DNA from: Nitrospira sp.
GTDB taxonomy: Bacteria > Nitrospirota > Nitrospiria > Nitrospirales > Nitrospiraceae
Reading direction: 5' to 3'
Length of the DNA stretch: 10,529 bases
Assembly: GCA_025361385.1 (NCBI GenBank)
Contig: JANYAJ010000243.1
Location: 1 to 10,529 of the forward strand
The notes beneath the pieces are model-generated. The model had not been told where the DNA came from and searched no databases. It was given only the letters and a program-made list of their open reading frames with translations. Below are positions 1 through 7,567 of this stretch, piece after piece. The position numbers were made by a program, and so were the translations under genes. How positions within the stretch are numbered: the first letter of the stretch is position 1; each line of letters begins with the position of its first letter.

Positions 1-406
1 ACCCGCCGGACAACATGTTCTGGTTATGTTTCGCGAGCGCGCCGCCCGGATCGAACCCATGCCCACCGCGATCGTGAATTGTTTTGCCGTCGGTTGTCAC
101 AATGCGTAGCGAGCCGCTACTTCCGGCGATGGACGCTTCAAGCCAGGGATATCGTTCGCCCTGCGTTTGGCGGGTCAGGGCCTTGGCAATGAGTGCGCTA
201 TAGCGCGAGCGCTCGATCAGGGGGTGGCTGGCAAGACCGGTTCTGATGGCTTCATCGAGCGTCAACAGAGAGCCGGCAGGTTTCACGGCAGCACGAGAAA
301 CAGTGGACTCTGCCGGTAGCGGCTGTTCCCCAGACTGAGCAAGACCAACATGAGGGCCGCCCACAATGAGTGCCATAAAGACGATTCTGGTGATAGGCTT
401 TTGCAT
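1..406 (-). CDS. TolC-family outer-membrane efflux protein (5' part, runs off the left edge)
   Basis: The first 135 codons are visible, starting with ATG at 406-404; the rest lies outside the window. The product begins with a signal peptide (MQKPITRIVFMALIVGG..., likely cut after the LAQ near residue 24). A Thr/Ser/Pro-rich linker follows, then LTLDEAIRTGLASHPLIERS, the characteristic start of the first helical repeat of outer-membrane efflux proteins. Members form trimeric channels that let a tripartite RND pump discharge outside the cell. A GGAGG ribosome site at 416-420, nine bases before the ATG, supports the start. It lies 52 bases downstream of the adaptor gene on the same strand, completing an RND-adaptor-channel operon. 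The region after the helical start (residues about 97-135) contains Gly- and His-containing loop sequence that I cannot place. Family assignment is fairly secure from the N-terminal motif; the substrate is unknown. Confidence 0.8.
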   Translation of the reverse strand, partial: MQKPITRIVFMALIVGGPHVGLAQSGEQPLPAESTVSRAAVKPAGSLLTLDEAIRTGLASHPLIERSRYSALIAKALTRQTQGERYPWLEASIAGSSGSLRIVTTDGKTIHDRGGHGFDPGGALAKHNQNMLSGG

Positions 407-415
407 GAGTTGTCG

Positions 416-420
416 CCTCC
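416..420 (-). promoter_or_regulatory. Ribosome binding site of the TolC-like gene
   Basis: GGAGG on the minus strand, nine bases before the ATG at 406. It fixes the start of the truncated TolC-family gene at the window edge. Confidence 0.7.
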
Positions 421-458
421 GGAGACCGTCTCGATCGTTCCCTCTCGAAAGGAAAATG

Positions 459-1649
459 CTACATTTTCTGCTTGGCGGCTTTTCCGTTTGGAAGGTTGTA
501 GGGGAATGATTGAACTGCCTGCCCATCGATTAACCCACTCTTGCCGACGACGACGACTTCCTCCTCGCCAACCAAACCTTCCACCACTTCCACCCAAAGA
601 CCGTCATCAATACCGGTTTTCACGGGAACGAGTTTGGCCTTGCCGGCATCGACCACGAATACAGATTTCTCTTGTCCGTTTTTGCTCGGAACAATGGAGG
701 CGGGAGGAACCGCCAGTGCGTTCGGATGTTGCTGAAGATGGAGCGCCACGTTGACGAACATCCCAGGCTGCAGCCGATGGTCTTTGTTCGGCACATCGAT
801 TTCGACCAGTAATGTTCTGGTGGATGGATCCAAGGCTTCGGTTGTCCGAGTGATCGACGCGTGCAATTCGTCAGACCATTCACGCGCGGTCATCGTGACG
901 GGGAGCCCTGGTTTCGCTAACTGCGAAGCTTCTTGCGGGGCATTGACATAGATCCGTACGCTGTCCATATCCATGATCGTGAACAACGGCGCCGCTTGAG
1001 TCGCCGAGCCGGTCGCCGCCTGAATGAGGGCGCCAGGATCGGCAAACCGTGCCGTGATCACGCCCGCAAAAGGCGCATAGACGTTGGTGTAATCCAGCAA
1101 GGTGCGGCGGCTGTCGCGCTGATGCTTCGCAGATTCAGCCGCGGCTTTGGCCACATCCACATCCTGCTTGGCGATGATATCGTGATTATCCTGCCAGACG
1201 CTCAGGTACCGCTCATACGTGACTCTCTTGATCTGGTAATCGGCATCGGCCTGCTTGTATTGGTCTTCGATCTCGGGCGCATCCAACACGGCCAGCAACT
1301 GTCCCTTCTTCACGACATCTCCCTTATCGAAGCCGATCCATTTGACATAGCCCGAGACCTTTCCGTACAACGTCGCTTGGTACCAGGGCGAGATATTGGC
1401 CGGCAGAGTCAGGCTCTGGCGAATGTCGCGCCGTTGCACTTTCAACACTTGGACCTGGTGGGCAGAAGACTGAGCCGAGTCCCGCTCTGTGTCGGGTGCG
1501 GACACCGTCGGCTGCTGGCCTTGAATAATCATCAAGACCGCCGCAAGGAGAAAGAGTCCTATCGCAACTATCAGCACGATTTTGAACCGCGATGTATGTG
1601 TCATATCCCCCCAGGAATCCCCCTCAGCGAGCGTAGACGATAGCGCCAT
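459..1649 (-). CDS. RND efflux pump periplasmic adaptor (HlyD/AcrA-type membrane fusion protein)
   Basis: A 396-residue adaptor that bridges the inner-membrane RND pump and the outer-membrane channel. In order: a cytoplasmic N-terminus, one membrane anchor (about residues 23-42), first half of the lipoyl/barrel-sandwich domain (about 86-128, with YGKVSGYVKWIGFDKGD and VVKKGQLLAVLDAPE), a helical hairpin (about 128-185), second lipoyl half (about 186-212, YAPFAGVITARFADPG), a beta-barrel domain (about 225-305, with LDPSTRTLLVEIDV and LQPGMFVNVAL) and a membrane-proximal C-terminus. Length is typical. Start: ATG at 1649 has GGAGG four bases upstream. A second ATG at codon 16 (1604) would give the same anchor with a shorter tail but has only a G-run directly beside it. 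The gap to the RND stop is 11 bases, so the two are co-transcribed and probably translationally linked. It ends in TAG, and the frame beyond that stop runs antagonistically into the TolC gene, so this TAG is a true stop. Confidence 0.93.
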   Translation of the reverse strand: MALSSTLAEGDSWGDMTHTSRFKIVLIVAIGLFLLAAVLMIIQGQQPTVSAPDTERDSAQSSAHQVQVLKVQRRDIRQSLTLPANISPWYQATLYGKVSGYVKWIGFDKGDVVKKGQLLAVLDAPEIEDQYKQADADYQIKRVTYERYLSVWQDNHDIIAKQDVDVAKAAAESAKHQRDSRRTLLDYTNVYAPFAGVITARFADPGALIQAATGSATQAAPLFTIMDMDSVRIYVNAPQEASQLAKPGLPVTMTAREWSDELHASITRTTEALDPSTRTLLVEIDVPNKDHRLQPGMFVNVALHLQQHPNALAVPPASIVPSKNGQEKSVFVVDAGKAKLVPVKTGIDDGLWVEVVEGLVGEEEVVVVGKSGLIDGQAVQSFPYNLPNGKAAKQKM

Positions 1650-1653
1650 GACT

Positions 1654-1658
1654 CCTCC
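1654..1658 (-). promoter_or_regulatory. Ribosome binding site of the adaptor gene
   Basis: GGAGG on the minus strand, four bases before the ATG at 1649 and just after the RND stop codon. It favours the 396-residue start over the internal ATG at 1604. Confidence 0.55.
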
Positions 1659-1660
1659 AC

Positions 1661-4600
1661 TCAGTGAACCTCTCCTTCAGTTTCAGCCAGGCTCGCTGCG
1701 GGTCGCCGGCGGGCGAGCGCGTGCAGAACCGGAATAAACAGCAGCGTCATAAACGTCGAGACCGTCAAGCCTCCGATCACCGCGCGCGCGAGCGGCATGT
1801 TGCTCTCGCTTCCCTCCCCGATGCCAAGAGCCATCGGGGCCAACCCGAACACCGTTGCAAGCGACGTCATGATGATGGGCCTGATTCTGAGGCGCCCGGC
1901 TTCCACGACGGCCTCTTCGATCGGCATGCCCTCGCGCAACTTGTTATTCGCGAAATCCACCAGTAGCACGCTGTTGGATACGACGATGCCGATCATCATC
2001 AGGGTGCCAATCATCGATTCCACATTGACCGAGGTATGGGTCAGCAGCAACATCCAGATCACACCGATAAATCCCAACGGGACGGCAAACATGACCACAA
2101 AGGGATCGAGCCAGGAACGAAATAGCCCTACCATCACCAGATAGATCAGCACCATTGCCAGCGGCAGAGTCCCTGCAAATCCTGAAATCGCCGCGCGCAT
2201 GCTATCCACTTCCCCCTTGAATGTCAGCACCACATCCTTCGGGATCTCGAGCTTCGCGACGGCCTGTTCGATCTGTCCTGCAATTCGGCCCAGATCGTTA
2301 CCAGGCACGCTGACAAGCACGTCCATCGTCCGTTGCAGGTTGAAATGATCCACGGTCTCGGGACCGACTTTTCGTACAACATCCACCAGGTCTCGCAGGA
2401 GGACGGGACTCCCCCCGGTCGATGTCACACCGGGCAAGCGAGGTCGCTCCGGAAAGGGTGTCTGGGTGAGCACTAATGAACTCCCCCTGAGCGTGTTGCC
2501 ACCAGCGCTGACGGACATCGGCTGCTCCACATGGGTCCCCACGAGCGGCATGTTCAGGAAATCTTCGAACTCCAGCAAAATCTGCTCAGGAAATTGGGTC
2601 ACGACAAAATAGGCATTATTGGTACGGGGGTCGATCCAGTAGCCGGGATTCAACGTGACGTTTGAAGAGAGCCCCGTGACCAAATCTGTCACGATCTGAT
2701 ACCCATTCAGCCCGACATAGGAGGCTTTGTCTCGATTGATATCGAGATGGATTTCAGGATAGTCCATCCCCTGCCGAACCTGCACATCTGCCGTGCCGGG
2801 AATCGCGGCCACAAGATCCCGAACCTTGTTGGCCGTCGCTGCAAGATCCTCCATCTTAGACCCGCTCACTTTGATATCGATTGGCGCGGGCAAGCCTGAA
2901 TTGATCACATCGCTGACGATCCCTCCCGTCTGGAAAGAGAACTTCAATCCAGGCAACTCACGGCGAAACGTCTGCCGCAGCTTCATGATGATGTCATCGG
3001 TGCGCACCTCATGGTCCCGCTTCAGGCTCACAAGCATAAAGGCCTGATGGGGACCATTCACGGCTGTATAGAGCACCATCCAGCCCTGCGGGAGTCCGAC
3101 GTTCGACACGATCTGATCTAACTCTGCCGAAGGAATCTCCTTCCGAATGATCCCCTCGATCCTGGCTACGATCGCCTCAGTTTTTTCGATTCGAGTACCT
3201 TCTGGAGCCGAAACGTTGAGGATGAATGAACCGGCATCGACCTTGGGGAAAAACTCCGTCGCCATCAGCGGAGCCATCAACATGGAGCCGACGAAGATCA
3301 CCGTGACCGTGACAATCACGAACGCCTTGTGCGCCAAGCACCAGCGCAGGAGGCGCACGTATCGTTCAACAAACGGATCGAAGACGTTGACGCGATTCCA
3401 GAGCTCTGTGACGCGTCCCTGATGCAGGGCAGGAGCCCCTCCCTGTGCATGGATTCCATGGCCACGGAGCAACCGTGCCATCGAGACCGGGGCCAACGTC
3501 AGCGCGACAATATAGGAGGCCATCATGGCATAGGCCACGGCGAGCGCCAGCGGCACGAACAAGAACTTGATCACGCCCGTGAAGAACGCGATGGGCAAGA
3601 AGACGAGGAAGACCGTGATGGTGATGATGAGCATGGGGAGGGCCACTTCGCTCACGGCATCAGCCGCCGCTTGAGCAGACGTCTTTCCCATCTCCATATG
3701 GCGATGGAAGTTTTCAACGACGACAATCGCGTCATCGACCAACCGTCCGACCGCCAGTGCCAACCCGCCGAGCGTCATGATGTTCACCGAATGGCCGGTG
3801 AAGTAGAGACCGATAAATGCGGCCGTGACGGAGAGTGGAATCGCCATGGCGACAATGAGGGTTGAGCGCAGGCTCCCAAGAAACAGCAAGACCATCAGGC
3901 AGGCGAGCCCTCCGCCAAGCAGCCCTTCATGTTCCAGGGTCTTGATGGCCTGGCGGATATAGAGCGACTGATCGAACAACAACTTGATCGTCAGATCCTT
4001 CGGAACATTGATCAGTTTCGGCAGGATATCCTTGATCCCGTCGATGACGGCAATGGTGTTGGCCCCGGTCTGCTTCAGAATGGGCAGATAGACCGCCCGA
4101 TTGCCATTGATTCGGACCACGTTGGTCTGGATCATCGTGGAGTCCACCGCTTTCCCCACATCTCGCAAGAACAACGGCACTCCGTTTACCATCTTGATCG
4201 GAATGTCGTTCATCTGGTCCACGACCTTGATCATGCTATTCGTGTAGACGTTGTAATCAAAGTCCCCGATTTTCACGTCTCCAGCCGGCAGGAGAACACT
4301 CTGCATGTTCACCGCATTCACGATCTCATGCGTGGACATACCACGAGCCAGCATGCGCTCAGGATCGAGAAATACGGTGACTTGCCGCACGGTCCCTCCG
4401 AACGTCGTCGGGAACGCGACGCCAGGTACATTGCCAAGCTGCGGGCGGATATTGAAATACGCGAGATCGCGAACTTCTTTTTCCGTCATCGTCTCGCTGC
4501 TGGTCGTCTGGACAGCAATAGGCAGGCTGGCAGCCCCGAACTTGATGATGATCGGGGGGAAGATGCCTTGAGGCAGAAAACGGAGATTCGCATAGGTGAG

Positions 4601-4924
4601 GCTGGTAATTTCGGCCAGCCCCGCATTCACGTCATAGGAGGAATGGAAATAGATCTTGATAAGACTGACACCGGGCAAAGAACGGGACTCGATGTGATCG
4701 ATATAGGAGGCCTGAAGAAAAGCTTGCTCCAGTCGCAAGGTGATGGCGCCTTCCACCTCCGACGGCCCCATGCCTTTATAGAAGGTGGCCACCGCCACGA
4801 CCGGCATGTTGATTTCCGGGAAGATGTCCACCACCATCTTCTGGTAGGAGACGACGCCCAGAATGATGACGATGAGGCTGATCGCGATGACAGCGTACGG
4901 ATTCTTTAATGCAGCACGAACCAT
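1661..4924 (-). CDS. RND-family efflux transporter, inner-membrane permease (HAE1/AcrB-like)
   Basis: A full-length 1087-residue RND pump that uses the proton gradient to drive substrates out through the adaptor and TolC-like channel. The first transmembrane segment (about 10-27) is followed by VVDIFPEINMPVV, typical of the family. Two large periplasmic domains lie at about 30-335 and 555-910, and twelve membrane segments are inferred, with clusters at about 336-485, 533-553 and 915-1070. TM4 carries GGLALAVGRLVDDAIVVVEN with the paired aspartates D397/D398, the equivalents of AcrB D407/D408. TM11 region RLRIRPIIMTSLATVFG is conserved. The TM10 stretch reads GIVVSNSVLLVDFAN, so serine (S983) stands where AcrB has K940. 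Start: ATG at 4924 with AAGGT eight bases upstream. It is the first gene of the pump operon, ahead of the adaptor, a reversed order relative to acrAB. I cannot tell drug from metal or solvent export. Confidence 0.95.
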   Translation of the reverse strand: MVRAALKNPYAVIAISLIVIILGVVSYQKMVVDIFPEINMPVVAVATFYKGMGPSEVEGAITLRLEQAFLQASYIDHIESRSLPGVSLIKIYFHSSYDVNAGLAEITSLTYANLRFLPQGIFPPIIIKFGAASLPIAVQTTSSETMTEKEVRDLAYFNIRPQLGNVPGVAFPTTFGGTVRQVTVFLDPERMLARGMSTHEIVNAVNMQSVLLPAGDVKIGDFDYNVYTNSMIKVVDQMNDIPIKMVNGVPLFLRDVGKAVDSTMIQTNVVRINGNRAVYLPILKQTGANTIAVIDGIKDILPKLINVPKDLTIKLLFDQSLYIRQAIKTLEHEGLLGGGLACLMVLLFLGSLRSTLIVAMAIPLSVTAAFIGLYFTGHSVNIMTLGGLALAVGRLVDDAIVVVENFHRHMEMGKTSAQAAADAVSEVALPMLIITITVFLVFLPIAFFTGVIKFLFVPLALAVAYAMMASYIVALTLAPVSMARLLRGHGIHAQGGAPALHQGRVTELWNRVNVFDPFVERYVRLLRWCLAHKAFVIVTVTVIFVGSMLMAPLMATEFFPKVDAGSFILNVSAPEGTRIEKTEAIVARIEGIIRKEIPSAELDQIVSNVGLPQGWMVLYTAVNGPHQAFMLVSLKRDHEVRTDDIIMKLRQTFRRELPGLKFSFQTGGIVSDVINSGLPAPIDIKVSGSKMEDLAATANKVRDLVAAIPGTADVQVRQGMDYPEIHLDINRDKASYVGLNGYQIVTDLVTGLSSNVTLNPGYWIDPRTNNAYFVVTQFPEQILLEFEDFLNMPLVGTHVEQPMSVSAGGNTLRGSSLVLTQTPFPERPRLPGVTSTGGSPVLLRDLVDVVRKVGPETVDHFNLQRTMDVLVSVPGNDLGRIAGQIEQAVAKLEIPKDVVLTFKGEVDSMRAAISGFAGTLPLAMVLIYLVMVGLFRSWLDPFVVMFAVPLGFIGVIWMLLLTHTSVNVESMIGTLMMIGIVVSNSVLLVDFANNKLREGMPIEEAVVEAGRLRIRPIIMTSLATVFGLAPMALGIGEGSESNMPLARAVIGGLTVSTFMTLLFIPVLHALARRRPAASLAETEGEVH

Positions 4925-5030
4925 GACTTCTTACCTTCTCCTCTCGTTGCTACCCCGTGACATCCTGTATTCTTCAATAGTTGATGCAGCTTTTAACCGT
5001 ATGACTGTCGAAAGACCAACAGAAGCATTA

Positions 5031-5567
5031 TCATGTCGGCCGGTTCCAATCCAGGGCACAGAACTCCTGGCGAGAATTCCCAGAGAGCACGTGTCGACAG
5101 AAGCCGCCGACAAGAGCGATCAACTCATGAAACCGCATAGGTTTGACGACATAGCCCACAACCCCCAGCCCGCCGAGACACTGCACCGTCGACTGTCCAT
5201 CGGACCAGGCCATGACGATCACCGGCAGTGTCGCGAGTCGGGAATCCACGCGCAATTCACGCAGGAACGTCAGACTCGTACCTCCGGGCAGGTCAAGATC
5301 GAGCACGACGAGATCAGGAAGCTTGTGGGTCTCTTGCCTAGCTGGGTTCCTGAGCCATTCCAATGCATCCTTCGCAGTACGCTGCACGTCAATGCCTGGT
5401 CGTGGGGCCTCTGGATCAGGTCCACGTTTTTCCCAGGCGATAACCAGGGCCTCGCAAAACAGTTCTGCTTCACCAGGACTGTCTTCCAGAAGCAGGATTT
5501 TCATCGCTTCCGCAGATCCAGAGACTGGATCAGATGCAAACACGTTGTTCGATTGGGAGTTGTTCAC
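5031..5567 (-). CDS. Stand-alone response-regulator receiver (CheY/Rcp1-like) protein
   Basis: A single receiver domain with no output domain. It has the acidic pocket at E28/D29 (KILLLEDSPGEAEL), the probable phospho-acceptor D90 (DLVVLDLDLPGG) and the conserved lysine K142 followed by proline (GYVVKP). The usual Ser/Thr at the end of beta-4 appears to be A120 (PVIVMAWSD), and the pocket is ED rather than DD. The insertion after helix 1 (WEKRGPDPEAPRPG) resembles Rcp1-like regulators that pair with phytochrome or hybrid kinases. The longest start is GTG at 5567, overlapping a possible small ORF upstream; ATG at 5504 (residue 22), immediately before the domain, is equally plausible but has only a weak ribosome site. 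No histidine kinase lies in the window. It sits 106 bases ahead of the RND gene on the same strand, so co-regulation with the pump is possible but unproven. Confidence 0.85.
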   Translation of the reverse strand: MNNSQSNNVFASDPVSGSAEAMKILLLEDSPGEAELFCEALVIAWEKRGPDPEAPRPGIDVQRTAKDALEWLRNPARQETHKLPDLVVLDLDLPGGTSLTFLRELRVDSRLATLPVIVMAWSDGQSTVQCLGGLGVVGYVVKPMRFHELIALVGGFCRHVLSGNSRQEFCALDWNRPT

Positions 5568-5734
5568 AGGACCTTATGCCTGGCAAGAGACAAAGGGAAT
5601 AGGCAGAAAGGCATCAAGACCTCCCAGGCATCCTGTGACAAGATGGCACACTCGTGACAGAACGATACAGTCCCTCGGATCGATTCTCTAGTGTGCTGCA
5701 CCCTCACGATCACGCTGTCCCTATCATCGAACAT
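5564..5734 (-). CDS. Possible small ORF (56 aa) overlapping the response-regulator start
   Basis: An ATG at 5734 preceded five bases upstream by GAGG opens a 56-codon frame. It ends in TGA overlapping the GTG start of the response regulator by four bases (GTGA), an arrangement typical of translational coupling. The peptide begins MFDDRDSVIVRVQHTRES and contains a CHEC pair of cysteines and a hydrophobic C-terminal stretch (WEVLMPFCLFPLSLA). The frame could extend upstream to a GTG at 5779. I do not recognise the product, and a chance frame or a leader ORF is equally possible. Confidence 0.3.
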   Translation of the reverse strand: MFDDRDSVIVRVQHTRESIRGTVSFCHECAILSQDAWEVLMPFCLFPLSLARHKVL

Positions 5735-6005
5735 GAGCTCCTCATCAGGTTCTTGGCTCGATGAACCTGCACTCAACACTCATTCGTGCCTGCTTCCATC
5801 AAAGAGACAAGGGAGATACAGCAATAGCAATGCCAGACGTAGATGTGAAAACTCCTCCACGACCTGTCTCGTTTTTTGGCTACCTGTGCACCCAGGTCCT
5901 TCACTAGCCACAGGAGAAGTCCTTTCCCGGCGCCTCCCCATCCGTGCCAGTCACCCTGGAGGTCTTGCTGGCTCAATCCACTGGAAGGGAAACAGGGTGA
6001 TGGCC
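5735..6005. other. Intergenic stretch without a recognisable gene
   Basis: Together with the doubtful small ORF at 5564-5734 this makes a gap of about 440 bases between the beta-barrel gene and the response regulator. I see only weak frames, including a TTG-start frame at 5773-6009 with no family features. A short inverted repeat (5882-5897) with a T-run beside it at 5872-5877 is on the wrong side for a minus-strand terminator. The gap is the natural boundary between the cytochrome block and the efflux block and is the likeliest place for the promoter of the response regulator/pump genes; I could not pick out a convincing promoter. Confidence 0.5.
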
Positions 6006-7010
6006 TCAAAAACGATAGCTTCCCCCGAGGGAATAGATCGTGTCGTTGAAATCTCGCGTCACAACCGTCGAGGTTCGCTGAGTCCGCTGGAAGGACAGCA
6101 AGAGGCTCGTCGCAGGATTGAGGCGATAACGAAATTCGGCCATGCCTTGATGACTATCATCATGTCGGTTGAGATGCGTATCTCCGAGCAGGTCGCTGGT
6201 GAAATCCTTGCGCCGGTAGAGATACGCCAGGCGCAGAGAAAGCGACTCAATCAACGAGAGGTCTGTTTCGACCGAGATCGCATGCAAACGGTACGACACA
6301 TCATCGTTGAATTGGGTGTTACCACGCCCATCGGCCAGACCTCGTTCATAGATGTAGCCGAGCGACAACGCCATGCGAGAATTCACCAGGTACCGTACCT
6401 GCGGCCCGACAGTCCAGAGCTTCGTATCACGCTCGGCAAAGGCATCGTTATAAAAGCGGAGGCCGTAGCGCCCAATCAGCGTCAGCGTCCAGGATTCGCT
6501 CACTCGATGCTCCAGCTCCGTGCGCCACGTATGCGAGGAGACGCGTTCCTCTTCAATGAGGCTGTTCCCGGTGCGATGCTCGAAATTGGGGCCTAAGAAC
6601 TGGTTGGGCACATTCCGGTACCGGAGCAGAAGCAACGTATCAGGGGAGAGCCCCTGTTTAAACTGCAGACGATAATCGCCGTGGTTGAAGATCGGATTAT
6701 TGGTAAAAATGATCCCCTGTGCTTTGACGGAAAGTTCATTGGGACCCAGCGTCGACACAGAAGAGCGAATCACTTCGAGCGAAGGATCCCAGATGACATC
6801 GGACAGTTTCGCTGGAACGCCGGTCGGTAGACTCGGGTCTTCGCTGAATTTCAGACGGCGGGATGCGGAAAAATTGGTCACATCATCGGTGTACGAGACC
6901 TTGCTCTCGGCCACGGCTGACCATTCCGCCCTGGCATTGTGCGTGACGCCGAACAGAAGCAAGAAACTAAGGGAGTACGAGAGACTGGGTCGGACGGCAC
7001 ATCGGGCCAT
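6006..7010 (-). CDS. Outer-membrane beta-barrel protein
   Basis: A 334-residue exported protein. A signal peptide (about residues 1-28: basic start, then SYSLSFLLLFGV, probable cut after ARA before EWSAV) is followed by alternating hydrophobic/polar strands typical of a barrel. Examples are LLLLRYRNVPNQF, WTLTLIGRYGLRFY, MALSLGYIYERG, LSLRLAYLYRRK, AEFRYRLNPATSLLLSFQR and the terminal IYSLGGSYRF. The final phenylalanine is the usual insertion signal recognised by the outer-membrane assembly machinery. Size suggests roughly 12-16 strands. No plug, OmpA-like or enzymatic motif is visible. It starts nine bases after the stop of the cytochrome gene 7020-7475, with AAGGGG as ribosome site overlapping that stop, so it belongs to the cytochrome cluster. 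Its role (pore, electron-transfer partner or structural) cannot be told from sequence alone. Confidence 0.8.
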   Translation of the reverse strand: MARCAVRPSLSYSLSFLLLFGVTHNARAEWSAVAESKVSYTDDVTNFSASRRLKFSEDPSLPTGVPAKLSDVIWDPSLEVIRSSVSTLGPNELSVKAQGIIFTNNPIFNHGDYRLQFKQGLSPDTLLLLRYRNVPNQFLGPNFEHRTGNSLIEEERVSSHTWRTELEHRVSESWTLTLIGRYGLRFYNDAFAERDTKLWTVGPQVRYLVNSRMALSLGYIYERGLADGRGNTQFNDDVSYRLHAISVETDLSLIESLSLRLAYLYRRKDFTSDLLGDTHLNRHDDSHQGMAEFRYRLNPATSLLLSFQRTQRTSTVVTRDFNDTIYSLGGSYRF

Positions 7011-7019
7011 GACGGCCCC

Positions 7020-7475
7020 TTATGGTTGACCAAATGACCGCACATATCGCAGCGCCTGCCACGCTTCTTCCTCTGTCAGCACGAGGGGAATAAAGGGAGC
7101 CATCGCCGTCCCTTTACTGCCATTTTTCAAAATCCAGAACAGCTCTCCGTCGGTTCGAGCCGCTTGCCAACGCTTGTCCGTGAAGTTTCTCGGGAGAGGC
7201 CCTTTTAAGGAGCCGGGCTCGATCCCCGCGCCCACTAACCCCTACCCATCTACCCCATGACAAGCCTTGCAGAAGGCTTTCCCTTCAAACAGCATTTTGC
7301 CCTTCGCAATCATCTCGTCGCTGGCAGGGAGTGGATTAGTTACGGCCCGGGCCGCTTCGATCTGGTCGTGTGGCACGCGCGGTCGAAGAACATCCTGACC
7401 GGCGCCCCACGATAAGGTCACAGCTTCGAGCAGGAGGACACTCGTCATAAGGATACCCCGGAAGAAAGGAGACAT
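7020..7475 (-). pseudogene. Monoheme cytochrome c interrupted by an in-frame TAG
   Basis: Read through, this is a 151-position exported cytochrome c. It has a signal peptide (about 1-25, GILMTSVLLLEAVTLSWGAG), then VPHDQIEAARAVTNPLP, the heme site C69-K-A-C72-H73, and a probable distal ligand Met125 in GTAMAPF followed by TEEEAWQALRYVRSF. Codon 78, five codons after the heme histidine, is TAG (7242-7244). The downstream part continues in the same frame without any indel and matches the intact paralogue at 8370-8960 (PRNF, DGELFWILKNGS, EEEAW, YVRSF). Start: ATG at 7475 with GGAGG eight bases upstream. As written, only a 77-residue product with heme site but no Met ligand would be made. A GTG at 7235 could not restart a useful exported protein. 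Real nonsense mutation, base error or read-through remain open. Confidence 0.8.
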
Positions 7476-7507
7476 GTGTCATACCTCCGTAACCCGAGTT
7501 CCGAGAG

Positions 7508-7543
7508 GAGCAGGAAGAACGCCAAGAAGGCGCCTTCCTGCTC
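7508..7543 (-). terminator. Strong hairpin between the DUF1264 gene and the cytochrome gene
   Basis: A perfect 10-base inverted repeat, GAGCAGGAAG (7508-7517) with CTTCCTGCTC (7534-7543), encloses a second 4-base stem, CGCC (7520-7523) with GGCG (7529-7532), and a 5-base loop. It lies 24 bases after the DUF1264 stop and 32 bases before the next ATG. No U-run follows on the minus strand, so it may be a mRNA-stabilising or processing element or a weak/attenuating terminator rather than a classical intrinsic terminator. Confidence 0.55.
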
Positions 7544-7567
7544 AAGACTTTCCCCTCAGAAACTTCG

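Noticed and set aside
933..1643. Plus-strand open frame opposite the adaptor gene
   Set aside because: No family features; antisense to the clear adaptor domains.
3929..4909. Long plus-strand open frame (326 codons) opposite the RND gene
   Set aside because: It is rich in Arg, His, Asp and Ile with no domain, and lies wholly antisense to well-conserved RND sequence; a typical shadow frame.
5872..5897. Inverted repeat ACCTG/CAGGT beside a T-run, considered as a terminator
   Set aside because: The stem is only 5 bases and the T-run lies 5' of the stem on the plus strand, so on the minus strand an A-run follows the stem; this is wrong for an intrinsic terminator in either direction.
5773..6009. 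Minus-strand TTG-start frame of 78 codons after the barrel gene
   Set aside because: Weak start, Trp/Cys/Gly-heavy composition and no recognisable feature; probably chance.
5691..6596. Plus-strand open frame of 301 codons opposite the beta-barrel gene
   Set aside because: Composition is that of an antisense shadow, and the barrel on the other strand has a signal peptide and C-terminal Phe.
7236..7244. Frameshift as the cause of the broken cytochrome gene
   Set aside because: The sequence downstream of the TAG is in the same frame as the upstream part, so only the stop codon interrupts the gene; the same holds at 9842-9844.
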